DNA of 11,940 bases from an uncultured Lachnospiraceae bacterium (GCA_947176785.1 CAMWSA010000070.1:1-11940); one strand, 5' to 3'; counted from the stretch's first letter, positions 1 to 5,546 are shown. Numbers and translations are program-made. The notes: generated by a model from the letters alone, not told the origin.

Positions 1-132
1 TCATATTCCTTTAATGTTTTTTTATATTTTGGCAACCTTTATTTACTTTTGTCTATAACATGCCCAAATGCGTAAAGCACCCTGAAAAGCACAACTTTTG
101 TTCCTGTCCTATCTTCTGCAACTGTACACATT

Positions 133-180
133 TTCGCCCTCACTTATGATATGGTTCTCCATAACATATCTAAGTGCGAA
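133..180. repeat. rlmH-end-like site 3: imperfect 48-bp palindrome, candidate att junction
   Basis: Positions 142-162 are identical over 21 bases to 3899-3919, the 3' end of rlmH, and 133-162 match 3890-3919 at 28 of 30. Unlike the rlmH copy, the other side of the core is also related, so the whole site is an imperfect inverted repeat: two 22-base arms, 17 of 22 matching, around the 4-base centre TTCT (155-158). In minus-strand RNA it could fold with an AGAA loop. It resembles site 2 at 1222-1269 on both arms. I read it as a junction between two inserted elements; a dispersed hairpin repeat is the main alternative. Confidence 0.6.
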
Positions 181-200
181 AAATAGCGTAATATTATAAC

Positions 201-226
201 AGGCAGAACACGGAAATGCTCTGCCT
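201..226 (-). other. Hairpin downstream of the Rpn-like tail
   Basis: AGGCAGA (201-207) and TCTGCCT (220-226) form a perfect 7-bp stem just after the stop of the Rpn-like fragment on the minus strand. No T-run follows, so it is a weak terminator candidate. A related but imperfect version lies after the other Rpn gene, near 1300-1326, which shows that the two 3' flanks are homologous. Confidence 0.4.
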
Positions 227-232
227 ATTATA

Positions 233-616
233 CTACAAATACATTTTAGCTGTTTCTTCTGCCAAATGAAACTTTTCCTGGATTTTATTCAGAATAATAC
301 TATCTGCAATTTGTAAATCCTTTAATGCTGATACCATAGCTATTATTCCCTCTTGTCTTCCCTTCTCAATCCCTTTCTCCTCCACACCCTTACTTAAATT
401 ACACATAAGCGACACCTCACTTTCCAATGTCTGAGTCATTCTGATATGAAAATCTTCCTCCAATATCTGACACTTATCCTGTGAACCGGTTTCTGTGGAC
501 AAAAGCACATTCAACAGTTTTAATAAATCCGTACCCGAATCTCCCTCTTTCCCAAGACAAATCATAACAGCCGCCATCAAATCATAATCTGCTTTGATAT
601 TTTCATAACAATCTGA
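233..616 (-). pseudogene. C-terminal fragment of an Rpn-family (PD-(D/E)XK) nuclease/transposase-like protein
   Basis: The open frame runs from just after a TAG at 617-619 to a stop at 233. It encodes a segment ending in a Lys/Glu-rich stretch with MCNLSKGVEEKGIEKG, which is typical of the C-terminal region of Lachnospiraceae Rpn-like proteins (recognised by resemblance, not by search). The N-terminal nuclease core with its D...ExQ residues is absent. Reading upstream, the frame gives YENIKADYDL before the first ATG at 577, so coding similarity seems to extend past any plausible start. It overlaps the end of the unrecognised fragment at 603-803 in another frame, which suggests a frameshift or fusion. 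It belongs to a different subtype from the Rpn gene at 1342-2151. Confidence 0.55.
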
Positions 617-803
617 CTATCTCTAAGTCGCACTCGTCAAAATACCCAATGTCTTCTTTCAAGTCCCATAACATTATTCTGTCCATCTCATCATTCTCTT
701 GTTTTATAAAGCTCTCCAGTTCATCTTTATATCCCAGATAAACCGCCTGATAACGTATTTCACCATCTGGAGCCATCACTTTAGCCAGACCTTTAATTTC
801 CAT
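603..803 (-). pseudogene. Unrecognised 66-codon fragment, probably part of a broken gene
   Basis: An ATG at 803 opens 66 codons starting MEIKGLAKVM and ending at a TGA at 603-605. I do not recognise the family. The first residues KGLAKVM would continue the metallophosphoesterase head at 793-831 if one frameshift were repaired, because that family often reads DIHGN-L-K-x-L-x-x-V at this place. The remainder is acidic (for example DEMDRIMLWDLKED) and does not look like the usual phosphoesterase sequence. There is no convincing ribosome binding site before the ATG. It is best treated as a relic in a mosaic of fragments. Confidence 0.35.
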
Positions 804-831
804 GTATATCCGAAATAACTGCAAATTTCAT
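793..831 (-). pseudogene. N-terminal head of a calcineurin-like metallophosphoesterase
   Basis: ATG at 831 encodes MKFAVISDIHGN followed directly by TAA. This matches the start of calcineurin-like metallophosphoesterases (YfcE/MJ0936-like), where D-x-H holds the first metal ion and GN closes the motif. Only 12 codons remain. A one- or two-base shift would join it to KGLAKVM in the overlapping frame, so the gene is broken by a frameshift or was fused at this point. The short length makes a chance match possible, but the motif is specific and sits at an ATG. Confidence 0.45.
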
Positions 832-837
832 AAAAAG

Positions 838-888
838 TAAGTCTGGGAGAATCCTCTGAATAATTCCTTACACAATTCTGTATTCTGC
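838..888 (-). pseudogene. N-terminal Rpn nuclease fragment, frameshifted
   Basis: Bases 838-888 align with 2023-2074 inside the Rpn gene on the same strand, about three quarters identical with one base missing. The frame gives QNTELCKELF and, after the missing base, RILPDL; the homologue has QNPELCKELL then RILPDL. Weaker similarity may extend to about 925. Immediately after RILPDL the sequence switches to the metallophosphoesterase head. It is a relic of an Rpn head only; the catalytic D and ExQ residues are not present. Confidence 0.55.
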
Positions 889-983
889 CTTAAGACTCTT
901 TTCATTCCGCCAAAAAAATTCACTGTCATTTTATTTTTCTGCCTACCAGACAAATCCAATTCGGCAATGCCATCATTGGATTT

Positions 984-1085
984 TCATTCCAGTTCTTCCC
1001 TAGGTGGATACTGGGTTAAGTATCTAAAATACAAAACCTTCAAATCATTTGCGTCTGTTCGTTTTGCTTTCCTGATATACATCAT
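984..1085 (-). pseudogene. Truncated N-terminus of a GNAT-family acetyltransferase (33 codons)
   Basis: ATG-ATG at 1080-1085 follows GAGGAA at a spacing of 7 bases, a good ribosome binding site. It encodes 33 residues that start MMYIRKAKRTDANDLKVLY and end in QYPPREELE before a TGA. The pattern of a short beta strand (YIRKA), then a D-A/D-L helix, is the usual start of GNAT N-acetyltransferases (inference by resemblance). A full protein needs about 140-170 residues, so more than three quarters is missing. The sequence downstream becomes Rpn-like. The leader upstream is homologous to bases 4-60 at the left edge. Confidence 0.45.
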
Positions 1086-1221
1086 ATATTTTCCTCATAT
1101 AGTTGTCTTCTTGATATATCTTCTATATTTCTCAAACTATGTTTACACTTATCCATAACATGCCTAAAGCATTCTAAAAACACATTTTATTTCTGTTCTG
1201 TCTCCTACAATCGTCTGCCCT

Positions 1222-1269
1222 TTCGCATTCATTTGTGATACGGTTCTCCGTAACATATCTAAGTGCGAA
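1222..1269. repeat. rlmH-end-like site 2: imperfect 48-bp palindrome, candidate att junction
   Basis: Bases 1216-1251 match 3884-3919 at 30 of 36, and all six differences are transitions. The match spans the rlmH end and 13 bases beyond its stop. On the minus strand the core reads GAACCGTATCACAAATGA, corresponding to GAACCATATCATAAGTAA in rlmH. As at site 3, both arms form an inverted repeat (16 of 22) around TTCT (1244-1247). Compared with site 3, one pair in the stem changes on both sides (TATGG/CCATA versus TACGG/CCGTA), which preserves symmetry. Confidence 0.6.
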
Positions 1270-1285
1270 AAATAGCCTTATATTA

Positions 1286-1305
1286 TTCTGTCAAACAAGA
1301 CAGAA
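1286..1305 (-). other. Perfect 7-bp hairpin downstream of the Rpn gene
   Basis: TTCTGTC (1286-1292) and GACAGAA (1299-1305) pair perfectly around a 6-base loop, 36 bp after the Rpn stop codon on the minus strand. A T-run (TTTTT) follows only about 15 bases later. It may end transcription of the Rpn gene, or be a remnant of the larger repeated 3' flank shared with 181-230. Confidence 0.35.
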
Positions 1306-1341
1306 CACTTGTAAATGCTCTGCCTTGTAATGCTCCTGCTT

Positions 1342-2151
1342 CTAGATAATATGATATTCTCTGTACAATATAAGACGATAATCTTTATCATCTTTCATTC
1401 TTTCTATTTCAGTAAAACGTTTATCTGCCAGCAGTTTTTGTATTAAAGAAAGCATCAGTTCTTCGCCATACTCCTTGCCCTTTTCCACGTTCTCCTGGTC
1501 TCTCATCAATAACGTCATATACTCATGCCTCCATTCCCTGTTTTTCTTTGCTTCCTACACAGCTTCTTCCAATTTTTCAACATAGGAATCCTCCGGCTTC
1601 TGACCTGCCACATAGTCCAGAAATGCCTTTAATTCCCTGCTGACATCATCCATTGTTCCGTCTGCATTCAGAAATATCTTTACTGCTTCGTCTCCCATGG
1701 AAATACTGTTGTCTTCCTTACAGATATTTTCAAAGGTATAGATATGCCGCCCTTTCCCATATAAATCAAACGGACAGATAAAAATGATGTAACTTTTGTT
1801 CAGCTTTTTATAATGCTGCCCTGCATCAACAAGCTGAATGTCTATCATTCCCTGATAATATCTGCTTCTCTTAGGCAGTTCCTTTGTATCACTGACCTGC
1901 ATTTCTATGTCATAAACAATTTCCCTGTCGTCCTTTACATACACATCCAGTCTGACACTATGGGCATCCATATCCACGTTGATACTTTTCTGTAATTCCG
2001 GATACTCTATCCGGTCAATCTTCAAATCCGGGAGAATCCTCTGTAGTAATTCTTTGCACAGCTCTGGATTCTGCATAACCTTTCCAAACAGGAAATCGTT
2101 GGATATGCTTAAGTCTTCCCATTTTGTCTGCTTTACTTCTATGTTATCCAT
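1342..2151 (-). pseudogene. Rpn-family recombination-promoting nuclease / putative transposase, interrupted by one amber codon
   Basis: The frame starts at ATG 2151 and runs to a TAG at 1342-1344 (269 codons), broken only by a TAG at 1555-1557 (codon 199). Residues after the break (EAKKNREWRHEYMTLLM...) continue the family sequence in the same frame. The PD-(D/E)XK-type core is visible: SNDFLFGKVM (17-26), VRLDVY with Asp69, and DIEMQ with Glu83 and Gln85, then RSRYYQGMID (96-104). Rpn proteins (E. coli RpnA and relatives) promote RecA-independent recombination and cut DNA; this copy's activity is untested. As it stands it would give a 198-residue protein that keeps the nuclease core but loses the C-terminal 70 residues. 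The change is one base from a lysine codon. The ribosome binding site is weak (AGGCAG). Confidence 0.85.
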
Positions 2152-2225
2152 TTATCTGCCTGCTTTCTTCAAAAGTTATCGCCGGAAAACTCTGCATGCC
2201 TCATAGCCTTTCTATCTCCACTCCT

Positions 2226-2254
2226 ATTATACACAGACTTCCGGTCAATTACAA
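2226..2254 (-). promoter_or_regulatory. Sigma-A type promoter for the Rpn gene
   Basis: On the minus strand TTGTAA (2249-2254) lies 17 bases before a perfect TATAAT (2226-2231), about 70 bases before the Rpn start codon. Spacing and -10 are ideal; the -35 matches TTGACA at 4 of 6. This suggests that the Rpn gene has its own transcript, separate from the XRE gene. Confidence 0.6.
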
Positions 2255-2288
2255 TATGCACAGAAACTGTCTCCCAACATTTTATTCT

Positions 2289-2474
2289 TCAGCAATCTTT
2301 CAGAATAACGAGCTTATTCTAATAACGCTCCCCAGAAACACTGCACCCAATCTCAAATCCCCACTGTTCTATCCAGTTCCCCTGTAAGATAATTTGCGAC
2401 ATAATTCTTCCGCTCTTTGTTGTGAATGAATATCGCTTCTCATGTATTATTGGGATAAATATTATAATCCGCAT
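2289..2474 (-). pseudogene. SymE-like type I toxin relic with an in-frame amber codon
   Basis: From ATG 2474 the frame reads 51 residues to a TAG at 2319-2321, then NKLVILKDC and TGA at 2289-2291. The segment IILQGNWIEQWGFEIGCSV fits the SymE toxin family, whose E. coli member has ITLKGQWLEAAGFATGTVV: I-x-L-x-G-x-W-[LI]-E-x-x-GF-x-x-G-x-V. The residues after the amber (NKLVI) fit the family's last strand, as in E. coli CIVLT. SymE is an SOS-linked type I toxin with an AbrB-like fold in E. coli. Here the first 13 bases overlap the 3' end of the XRE gene, so it may have been translationally linked to it. The start codon is uncertain; ATG 2516 in the same frame is possible. No antisense RNA could be identified by eye. 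Confidence 0.6.
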
Positions 2475-3694
2475 TTGAATAAATGACTCAAAGCTTCCTC
2501 CTCCAGTTCCCTGCATCTATGCAGAATGCCAATATATGCCTGCCGCTTCACCCTGGCTTCCACCGCATTTTCAGGAGTCTTGGGCAGCATCTCATGCATA
2601 CATTTTTCACAGATAGACAGGATTTCTTCATATTCGGAAATTGCTGCCCTGACAGCGCTGCTATCAATATCCTGTATCAAATGCATACAACAATCAAGAA
2701 ACTGCCTAATTCGAAGTTTGCCTTCATAGTGTATAAAAATATGCGGAAATATACACTCAATGTCTGTCAACTCCCGATTCGTTTCCTTTCGAAGTTCTTC
2801 ACACCAATTGTCATAGATAACCAGTCCATATCCCACAAGGGGCTGTTCAAACAAATGCACTTTATTGCTTAAAAGCATACATCCTTTTTGCAAGGCTTCC
2901 CTGCACTTATCAACGAGAGAATCCGTTTTTGAGCCAGGTTTGATAAGCAATAATTCAGACTCTTTCAAATACCATTCCGAAAAACTTTTTAATTGTCCAA
3001 AAGACATGATGGAATTTTTCTCATCATCACCATCTAAAAAAGGGATCCCTTTCAAAATTTTACCAGAGTCAGAATATCCTGTTGCCAGTATCGTGTCTGT
3101 ATATTCTTTGGGTATAACAATTATGGGATATCCACTCCTTATATGGTCTATCGCCATCTGAATGAACTCTTTCTGAGAATACCTCGCACTGGGATGAGAT
3201 TCACAGGTTAATCCATAAACCGCAAGACATTCATCCCAATTATCATCAAATCCCCAGGAATAACCAAAGCTGATGCCGGAAAATGCTGCCTGGAAAATAT
3301 ATTCCGTATCATCATTTATTTGTTGGTTCATTGTGTCCCTGCATTTCTCAAGGCCCATAAAAAGCTTGATTGCGGCCAGGATTGCCGGTTTTGACATGCT
3401 GCGGGGCCATTTTCTACCTGTGAATTTCGCTATAGGCGCATATGGCAGCAATATATGTTCAAAGTTGGCATTCATGGCAGGCATCGGCACAGGAAACAAA
3501 ATCTGGTCTATCCTGCACCCCAACAATTCTGATACCTCTACCAGAAGAGACAATTCCGGCATTGTATGCCCATTTTCCCATTTGCTCACTGCCTGAGGGC
3601 TTATATTTAATTGTCTGGCGATATCTTCCTGGGTCAATCCCCTGCTTTTTCTGAACAGCGCAATTTGTTTCCCTGCTTTCACAGTATCTAACAT
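2462..3694 (-). CDS. XRE-family transcriptional regulator with a large unrecognised C-terminal domain
   Basis: The protein has 410 residues, with ATG at 3694 preceded by AAGGAG at 8 bases. Residues 5-62 are a Cro/C1-type helix-turn-helix, with GLTQEDIARQLNISPQAVSKWE as the DNA-reading helices (19-40). Residues 75-320 form a single domain containing SGISFGYSWGFDDNW (139-153), LAVYGLTCES (157-166), RSGYPIIVI (187-194) and ATGYSDSG (204-211). Gly-Tyr repeats with a Cys and alternating beta strands recall papain-like or BtrH-like folds, but I cannot assign a family. Residues 330-408 are helical with several cysteines (335, 336, 362, 365, 394, 408). It may sense a small ligand or peptide and repress its own element. 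It is the only intact gene left of rlmH, which suggests continued selection or recent arrival. Confidence 0.8.
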   Translation of the reverse strand: MLDTVKAGKQIALFRKSRGLTQEDIARQLNISPQAVSKWENGHTMPELSLLVEVSELLGCRIDQILFPVPMPAMNANFEHILLPYAPIAKFTGRKWPRSMSKPAILAAIKLFMGLEKCRDTMNQQINDDTEYIFQAAFSGISFGYSWGFDDNWDECLAVYGLTCESHPSARYSQKEFIQMAIDHIRSGYPIIVIPKEYTDTILATGYSDSGKILKGIPFLDGDDEKNSIMSFGQLKSFSEWYLKESELLLIKPGSKTDSLVDKCREALQKGCMLLSNKVHLFEQPLVGYGLVIYDNWCEELRKETNRELTDIECIFPHIFIHYEGKLRIRQFLDCCMHLIQDIDSSAVRAAISEYEEILSICEKCMHEMLPKTPENAVEARVKRQAYIGILHRCRELEEEALSHLFKCGL

Positions 3695-3758
3695 TTTCGA
3701 CTCCTTCCATGTTATTCAGATCTGCGTTTAAACAGATAAAAAAAATATGTTTTTCTTC

Positions 3759-3787
3759 ATTATAGGGAAATGTGAATGCCTTTACCA
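3759..3787 (-). promoter_or_regulatory. Possible promoter and dyad upstream of the XRE gene
   Basis: A perfect TATAAT (3759-3764, minus strand) lies about 65 bases before the XRE start codon. The hexamer 17 bases upstream, TGGTAA, is a poor -35 (3 of 6). Overlapping it, 3779-3798 read CCTTTACCATACTTGTAAGG, a loose dyad that could be an operator for the regulator itself. This is inferred from position only. Confidence 0.35.
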
Positions 3788-3883
3788 TACTTGTAAGGTT
3801 GCATTTTAGATATGGAATTCAACTTTAGGTTAAGACTGTACAATGTTATAAAATATATTCCGATTCGGTTTTCCGGCAGTATT

Positions 3884-3919
3884 TGCCCTTTCGCACTTAC
3901 TTATGATATGGTTCTCCAT
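3884..3919. repeat. Site 1: 3' end of rlmH and flank, candidate att site
   Basis: These 36 bases cover the last seven sense codons and the stop of rlmH plus 13 bases of its 3' flank, and recur at 1216-1251 (30 of 36) and, over 30 bases, at 133-162 (28 of 30). In staphylococci the SCC recombinases CcrAB/CcrC insert into the same end of the same gene, whose core (from memory) is GAAGCATATCATAA followed by a variable stop region. Here it is GAACCATATCATAAGTAA. The rlmH sequence itself has a partial dyad around the centre AGAA. Similarity to the other copies fades gradually over about 75 bp downstream and is absent upstream within rlmH. Confidence 0.6.
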
Positions 3920-4376
3920 TCATAATCCGATACGCCCGGTAGATCTGCTCACATAAAATCACTCGCATCAACTGATGGGGAAAAGTCATATCGGAAAAGC
4001 TGACGGCCTGGTAACTGCGCTTTCGGACTTTTTCATGAAGTCCCAGAGAACCGCCGATCACGAAGGTGATATGACTCTGGCCGCTGAGTCCCGCCTGGTT
4101 GATGGCCTCTGCAAACCCCTCCGAGGTGTAGCGTTTCCCCTGTATCTCCAAAGTATAGACACAGGCTCTCTCCTCCAAGTGGGCTAACAGTCGGTATGCC
4201 TCCCTCTCCCGAATCTGTTCTTCCACCACTGCGGAGGCTTTATCCGGGGTCTTTTCATCGGCTACCTCCACAATCTCCAGCTTGCAGTATCTGCTCAACC
4301 GCTTGGCATACTCGCCGATGGCTTCCCGGTAAAAACTTTCCTTGATTTTTCCCACACACAATATCGTAATCTTCAA
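3897..4376 (-). CDS. rlmH: 23S rRNA (pseudouridine-1915-N3)-methyltransferase RlmH
   Basis: RlmH is a SPOUT-fold enzyme that methylates pseudouridine 1915 of 23S rRNA in assembled ribosomes, using S-adenosylmethionine. From a TTG at 4376 the protein has 159 residues, the same as the S. aureus protein, and starts KITILCVGKIKE. The SAM-binding knot is visible as FVIGGSLGLHEKVR (105-118), and the C-terminal tail is QLMRVILCEQIYRAYRIMNGEPYHK (135-159). GAAGGA lies 4 bases before the TTG. A longer in-frame extension upstream is unlike the family. The gene is complete, although its end serves as the putative insertion site; the core preserves the GEPYHK codons. A candidate terminator separates it from the zinc-ribbon gene upstream. 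Confidence 0.95.
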   Translation of the reverse strand: MKITILCVGKIKESFYREAIGEYAKRLSRYCKLEIVEVADEKTPDKASAVVEEQIREREAYRLLAHLEERACVYTLEIQGKRYTSEGFAEAINQAGLSGQSHITFVIGGSLGLHEKVRKRSYQAVSFSDMTFPHQLMRVILCEQIYRAYRIMNGEPYHK

Positions 4377-4392
4377 AATTTCCTTCTTTCCT

Positions 4393-4514
4393 GCATTAAT
4401 CAGTATTTGGACGTATAACATCCAAGCTTTCCTTGCTCCTGCATATCGCAAGCCGGACTTGCGATGCTGCGTTAATCAGTATTTTGAAGTATGGCGTCCA
4501 GGCTTCCCCTTGAA
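4393..4514. repeat. Two imperfect direct repeats flanking a perfect hairpin, upstream of rlmH
   Basis: A unit of about 40 bp occurs at 4393-4432 and 4469-4508 (76 bp apart, roughly three quarters identical), sharing TTAATCAGTATTT and later GTAT..TCCA.GCTT. Between the units lies a perfect inverted repeat: ATCGCAAG (4445-4452), loop CCGGA, CTTGCGAT (4458-4465). No T-run follows on either strand. The unit next to rlmH includes bases just upstream of its ribosome binding site, so this may be a duplicated leader or a small dispersed repeat. Confidence 0.55.
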
Positions 4515-4561
4515 AATAATTGCCCGAAGTCCGAAATAATATCTCCCGGCTCCGGGCAATT
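4513..4561 (-). terminator. Candidate intrinsic terminator after the zinc-ribbon gene
   Basis: On the minus strand AATTGCCCG (4553-4561) pairs with CGGGCAATT (4518-4526), a 9-bp stem that can be extended by GAG/CTT, followed by ATTTTC. It starts 28 bp after the stop of the gene at 4590. The loop is long and the T-run short, so efficiency is uncertain. Confidence 0.45.
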
Positions 4562-4589
4562 CAAATTGCGCTCATATATCTGCTCCCCT

Positions 4590-5498
4590 CTAACCCTCGG
4601 GGAAAATGGTGTCATACATATCATCCACAAAGTGATCCAAAAAGTCCTGATCCAAATTTACAAACTGGCGGTTCAGCACAGCCTTGAGCAGGGCTACCCG
4701 GCGGAAATACCATTCCTCCTCAGGAGCAGTGGACAACTGCAGGCTGGCATCCACCCTGTCCCCCTCCAGGTTCTCCCTGCACCATTTCTCCATGGTACTC
4801 TTTAGGGAGTTCTCGGAATCAGCCTCCCTGGCATACTGCCTGGAATTTTTCAGGGAGACAAAACCCATGACAATAAAAATCACAAACATGGCTCCCATGA
4901 TGCCGCCGATCATATAACGGTTGCTTCCCTGCAGCTGTAGCGGCAATACGCCTGTGAGCAGCAGCACCAGTGCCACCATTCCCAGTCCGCCCACAATCAG
5001 AAGCGTCCAGGCAGAGGACCGGTTCTCCGCCGCCTGTTCCGACTTATTCCGATAGCCCTGGGAGGATCGGCGCATGGGCTGGGCCTGCTGCCGGTCTTTT
5101 TTCTTTTCCTCCGATTCTCCTGTATCCATGCCAAACCATTGGGGTTGGGGCTTCCCGGCCTCCCGGCGCTCCTGCTCCTCCTGCATCCTGACGGCCTCTT
5201 CGGCTTGCCGCACTTGCTCCTGCTGCATGTACACAGTTCCCAGCTTGGCAGCCTTCTGCTTATCCTTTTCATTGATCAGAAGCTCATGTACCGCTTCCTT
5301 CTCATCATAGGCAATCTCCAGATCCTTGAGACCATTGTACTCCAGATACTCCTTCAGCCTGGCTAACTCCTCCTCATCCCCAAAGGTCAGCGGAAGCTTA
5401 TTCACAATCTCTTTCTCTGACACCAGCTGGCAGCCACAATCTGCGCATACCGTTATCCCGTCTCTGTACTCATTCCTGCATTTAGGACATATCAACAT
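4590..5498 (-). CDS. Zinc-ribbon membrane protein of unknown function
   Basis: ATG at 5498 has AAAGGGG 5 bases upstream and gives 302 residues; a longer frame from 5540 would include the ribosome binding site and is less likely. Residues 4-21 form a zinc ribbon (CPKC at 4-7, CADC at 18-21). Residues 75-115 are rich in Lys, Glu and Gln and could form a coiled coil, followed by a basic, disordered linker to about 160. Two membrane segments follow (about 164-187 and 195-216), then a soluble C-terminal part with charged and aromatic residues (EEEWYFRRVALLKAVL, 259-275). Both termini would be cytosolic. It begins 48 bp after nfnB, so it is probably co-transcribed. I do not recognise a family; zinc ribbon plus membrane anchor is a common architecture in Firmicutes with mostly unknown roles. 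Confidence 0.8.
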   Translation of the reverse strand: MLICPKCRNEYRDGITVCADCGCQLVSEKEIVNKLPLTFGDEEELARLKEYLEYNGLKDLEIAYDEKEAVHELLINEKDKQKAAKLGTVYMQQEQVRQAEEAVRMQEEQERREAGKPQPQWFGMDTGESEEKKKDRQQAQPMRRSSQGYRNKSEQAAENRSSAWTLLIVGGLGMVALVLLLTGVLPLQLQGSNRYMIGGIMGAMFVIFIVMGFVSLKNSRQYAREADSENSLKSTMEKWCRENLEGDRVDASLQLSTAPEEEWYFRRVALLKAVLNRQFVNLDQDFLDHFVDDMYDTIFPEG

Positions 5499-5546
5499 AG
5501 TAACCCCTTTCCCGCATATCAACAGTTTGAAATAGAGCAAGCTTCC

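Larger units (their letters stand above)
162..1251. mobile_element. Candidate rlmH-site inserted segment B (decayed)
   Basis: This 1.09-kb segment lies between two copies of the rlmH 3'-end-like core (sites 2 and 3). It is AT-rich and holds only gene fragments: a GNAT-like head, an Rpn head, a metallophosphoesterase head, an unrecognised piece and an Rpn-like tail. No recombinase or intact gene is visible. Ends are set at corresponding bases of the two cores; the true crossover point is unknown. If the cores are att sites, this is a non-autonomous remnant of the same family as the neighbouring segment at 1251-3919. Confidence 0.45.
1251..3919. mobile_element. Candidate rlmH-site inserted segment A with XRE, SymE-like and Rpn genes
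   Basis: The segment is bounded by the rlmH 3' end (site 1) and site 2, 2668 bp apart. It is AT-rich, in contrast to the GC-rich block right of rlmH. Cargo in order of transcription is an XRE regulator (intact), a SymE-like toxin relic and an Rpn nuclease gene with one amber codon. There is no integrase, serine recombinase or transposase of a known insertion-sequence family. The arrangement resembles a recombinase-less SCC-type element. Boundaries are inferred from the repeated core only. Confidence 0.5.

Noticed and set aside
967..1158. Plus-strand 63-codon hydrophobic frame
   Set aside because: It overlaps the GNAT-like head, which has a good ribosome binding site, and its hydrophobicity follows from AT-rich DNA.
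1342..2474. Programmed amber read-through or pyrrolysine use
   Set aside because: TAG is also the normal final stop of nfnA and of the Rpn frame itself, and no recoding signal or pyl gene is visible.
3459..3788. Alternative 109-codon frame overlapping the start of the XRE gene
   Set aside because: It overlaps the helix-turn-helix coding region in another frame; the XRE start has a proper ribosome binding site.
1..3900. CRISPR array
   Set aside because: There are only three copies of the repeat at irregular spacings of 1.09 and 2.67 kb, with no spacers or cas genes.
3830..3919. A 29-codon reading frame (MENHIISKCERA...) overlapping the end of rlmH in another frame, with similar peptides at sites 2 and 3
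   Set aside because: The related frames at the other two sites lack an ATG (site 2 has ACG) or contain early stops, and there is no clear ribosome binding site, so the similarity is better explained by shared DNA than by a conserved small protein.
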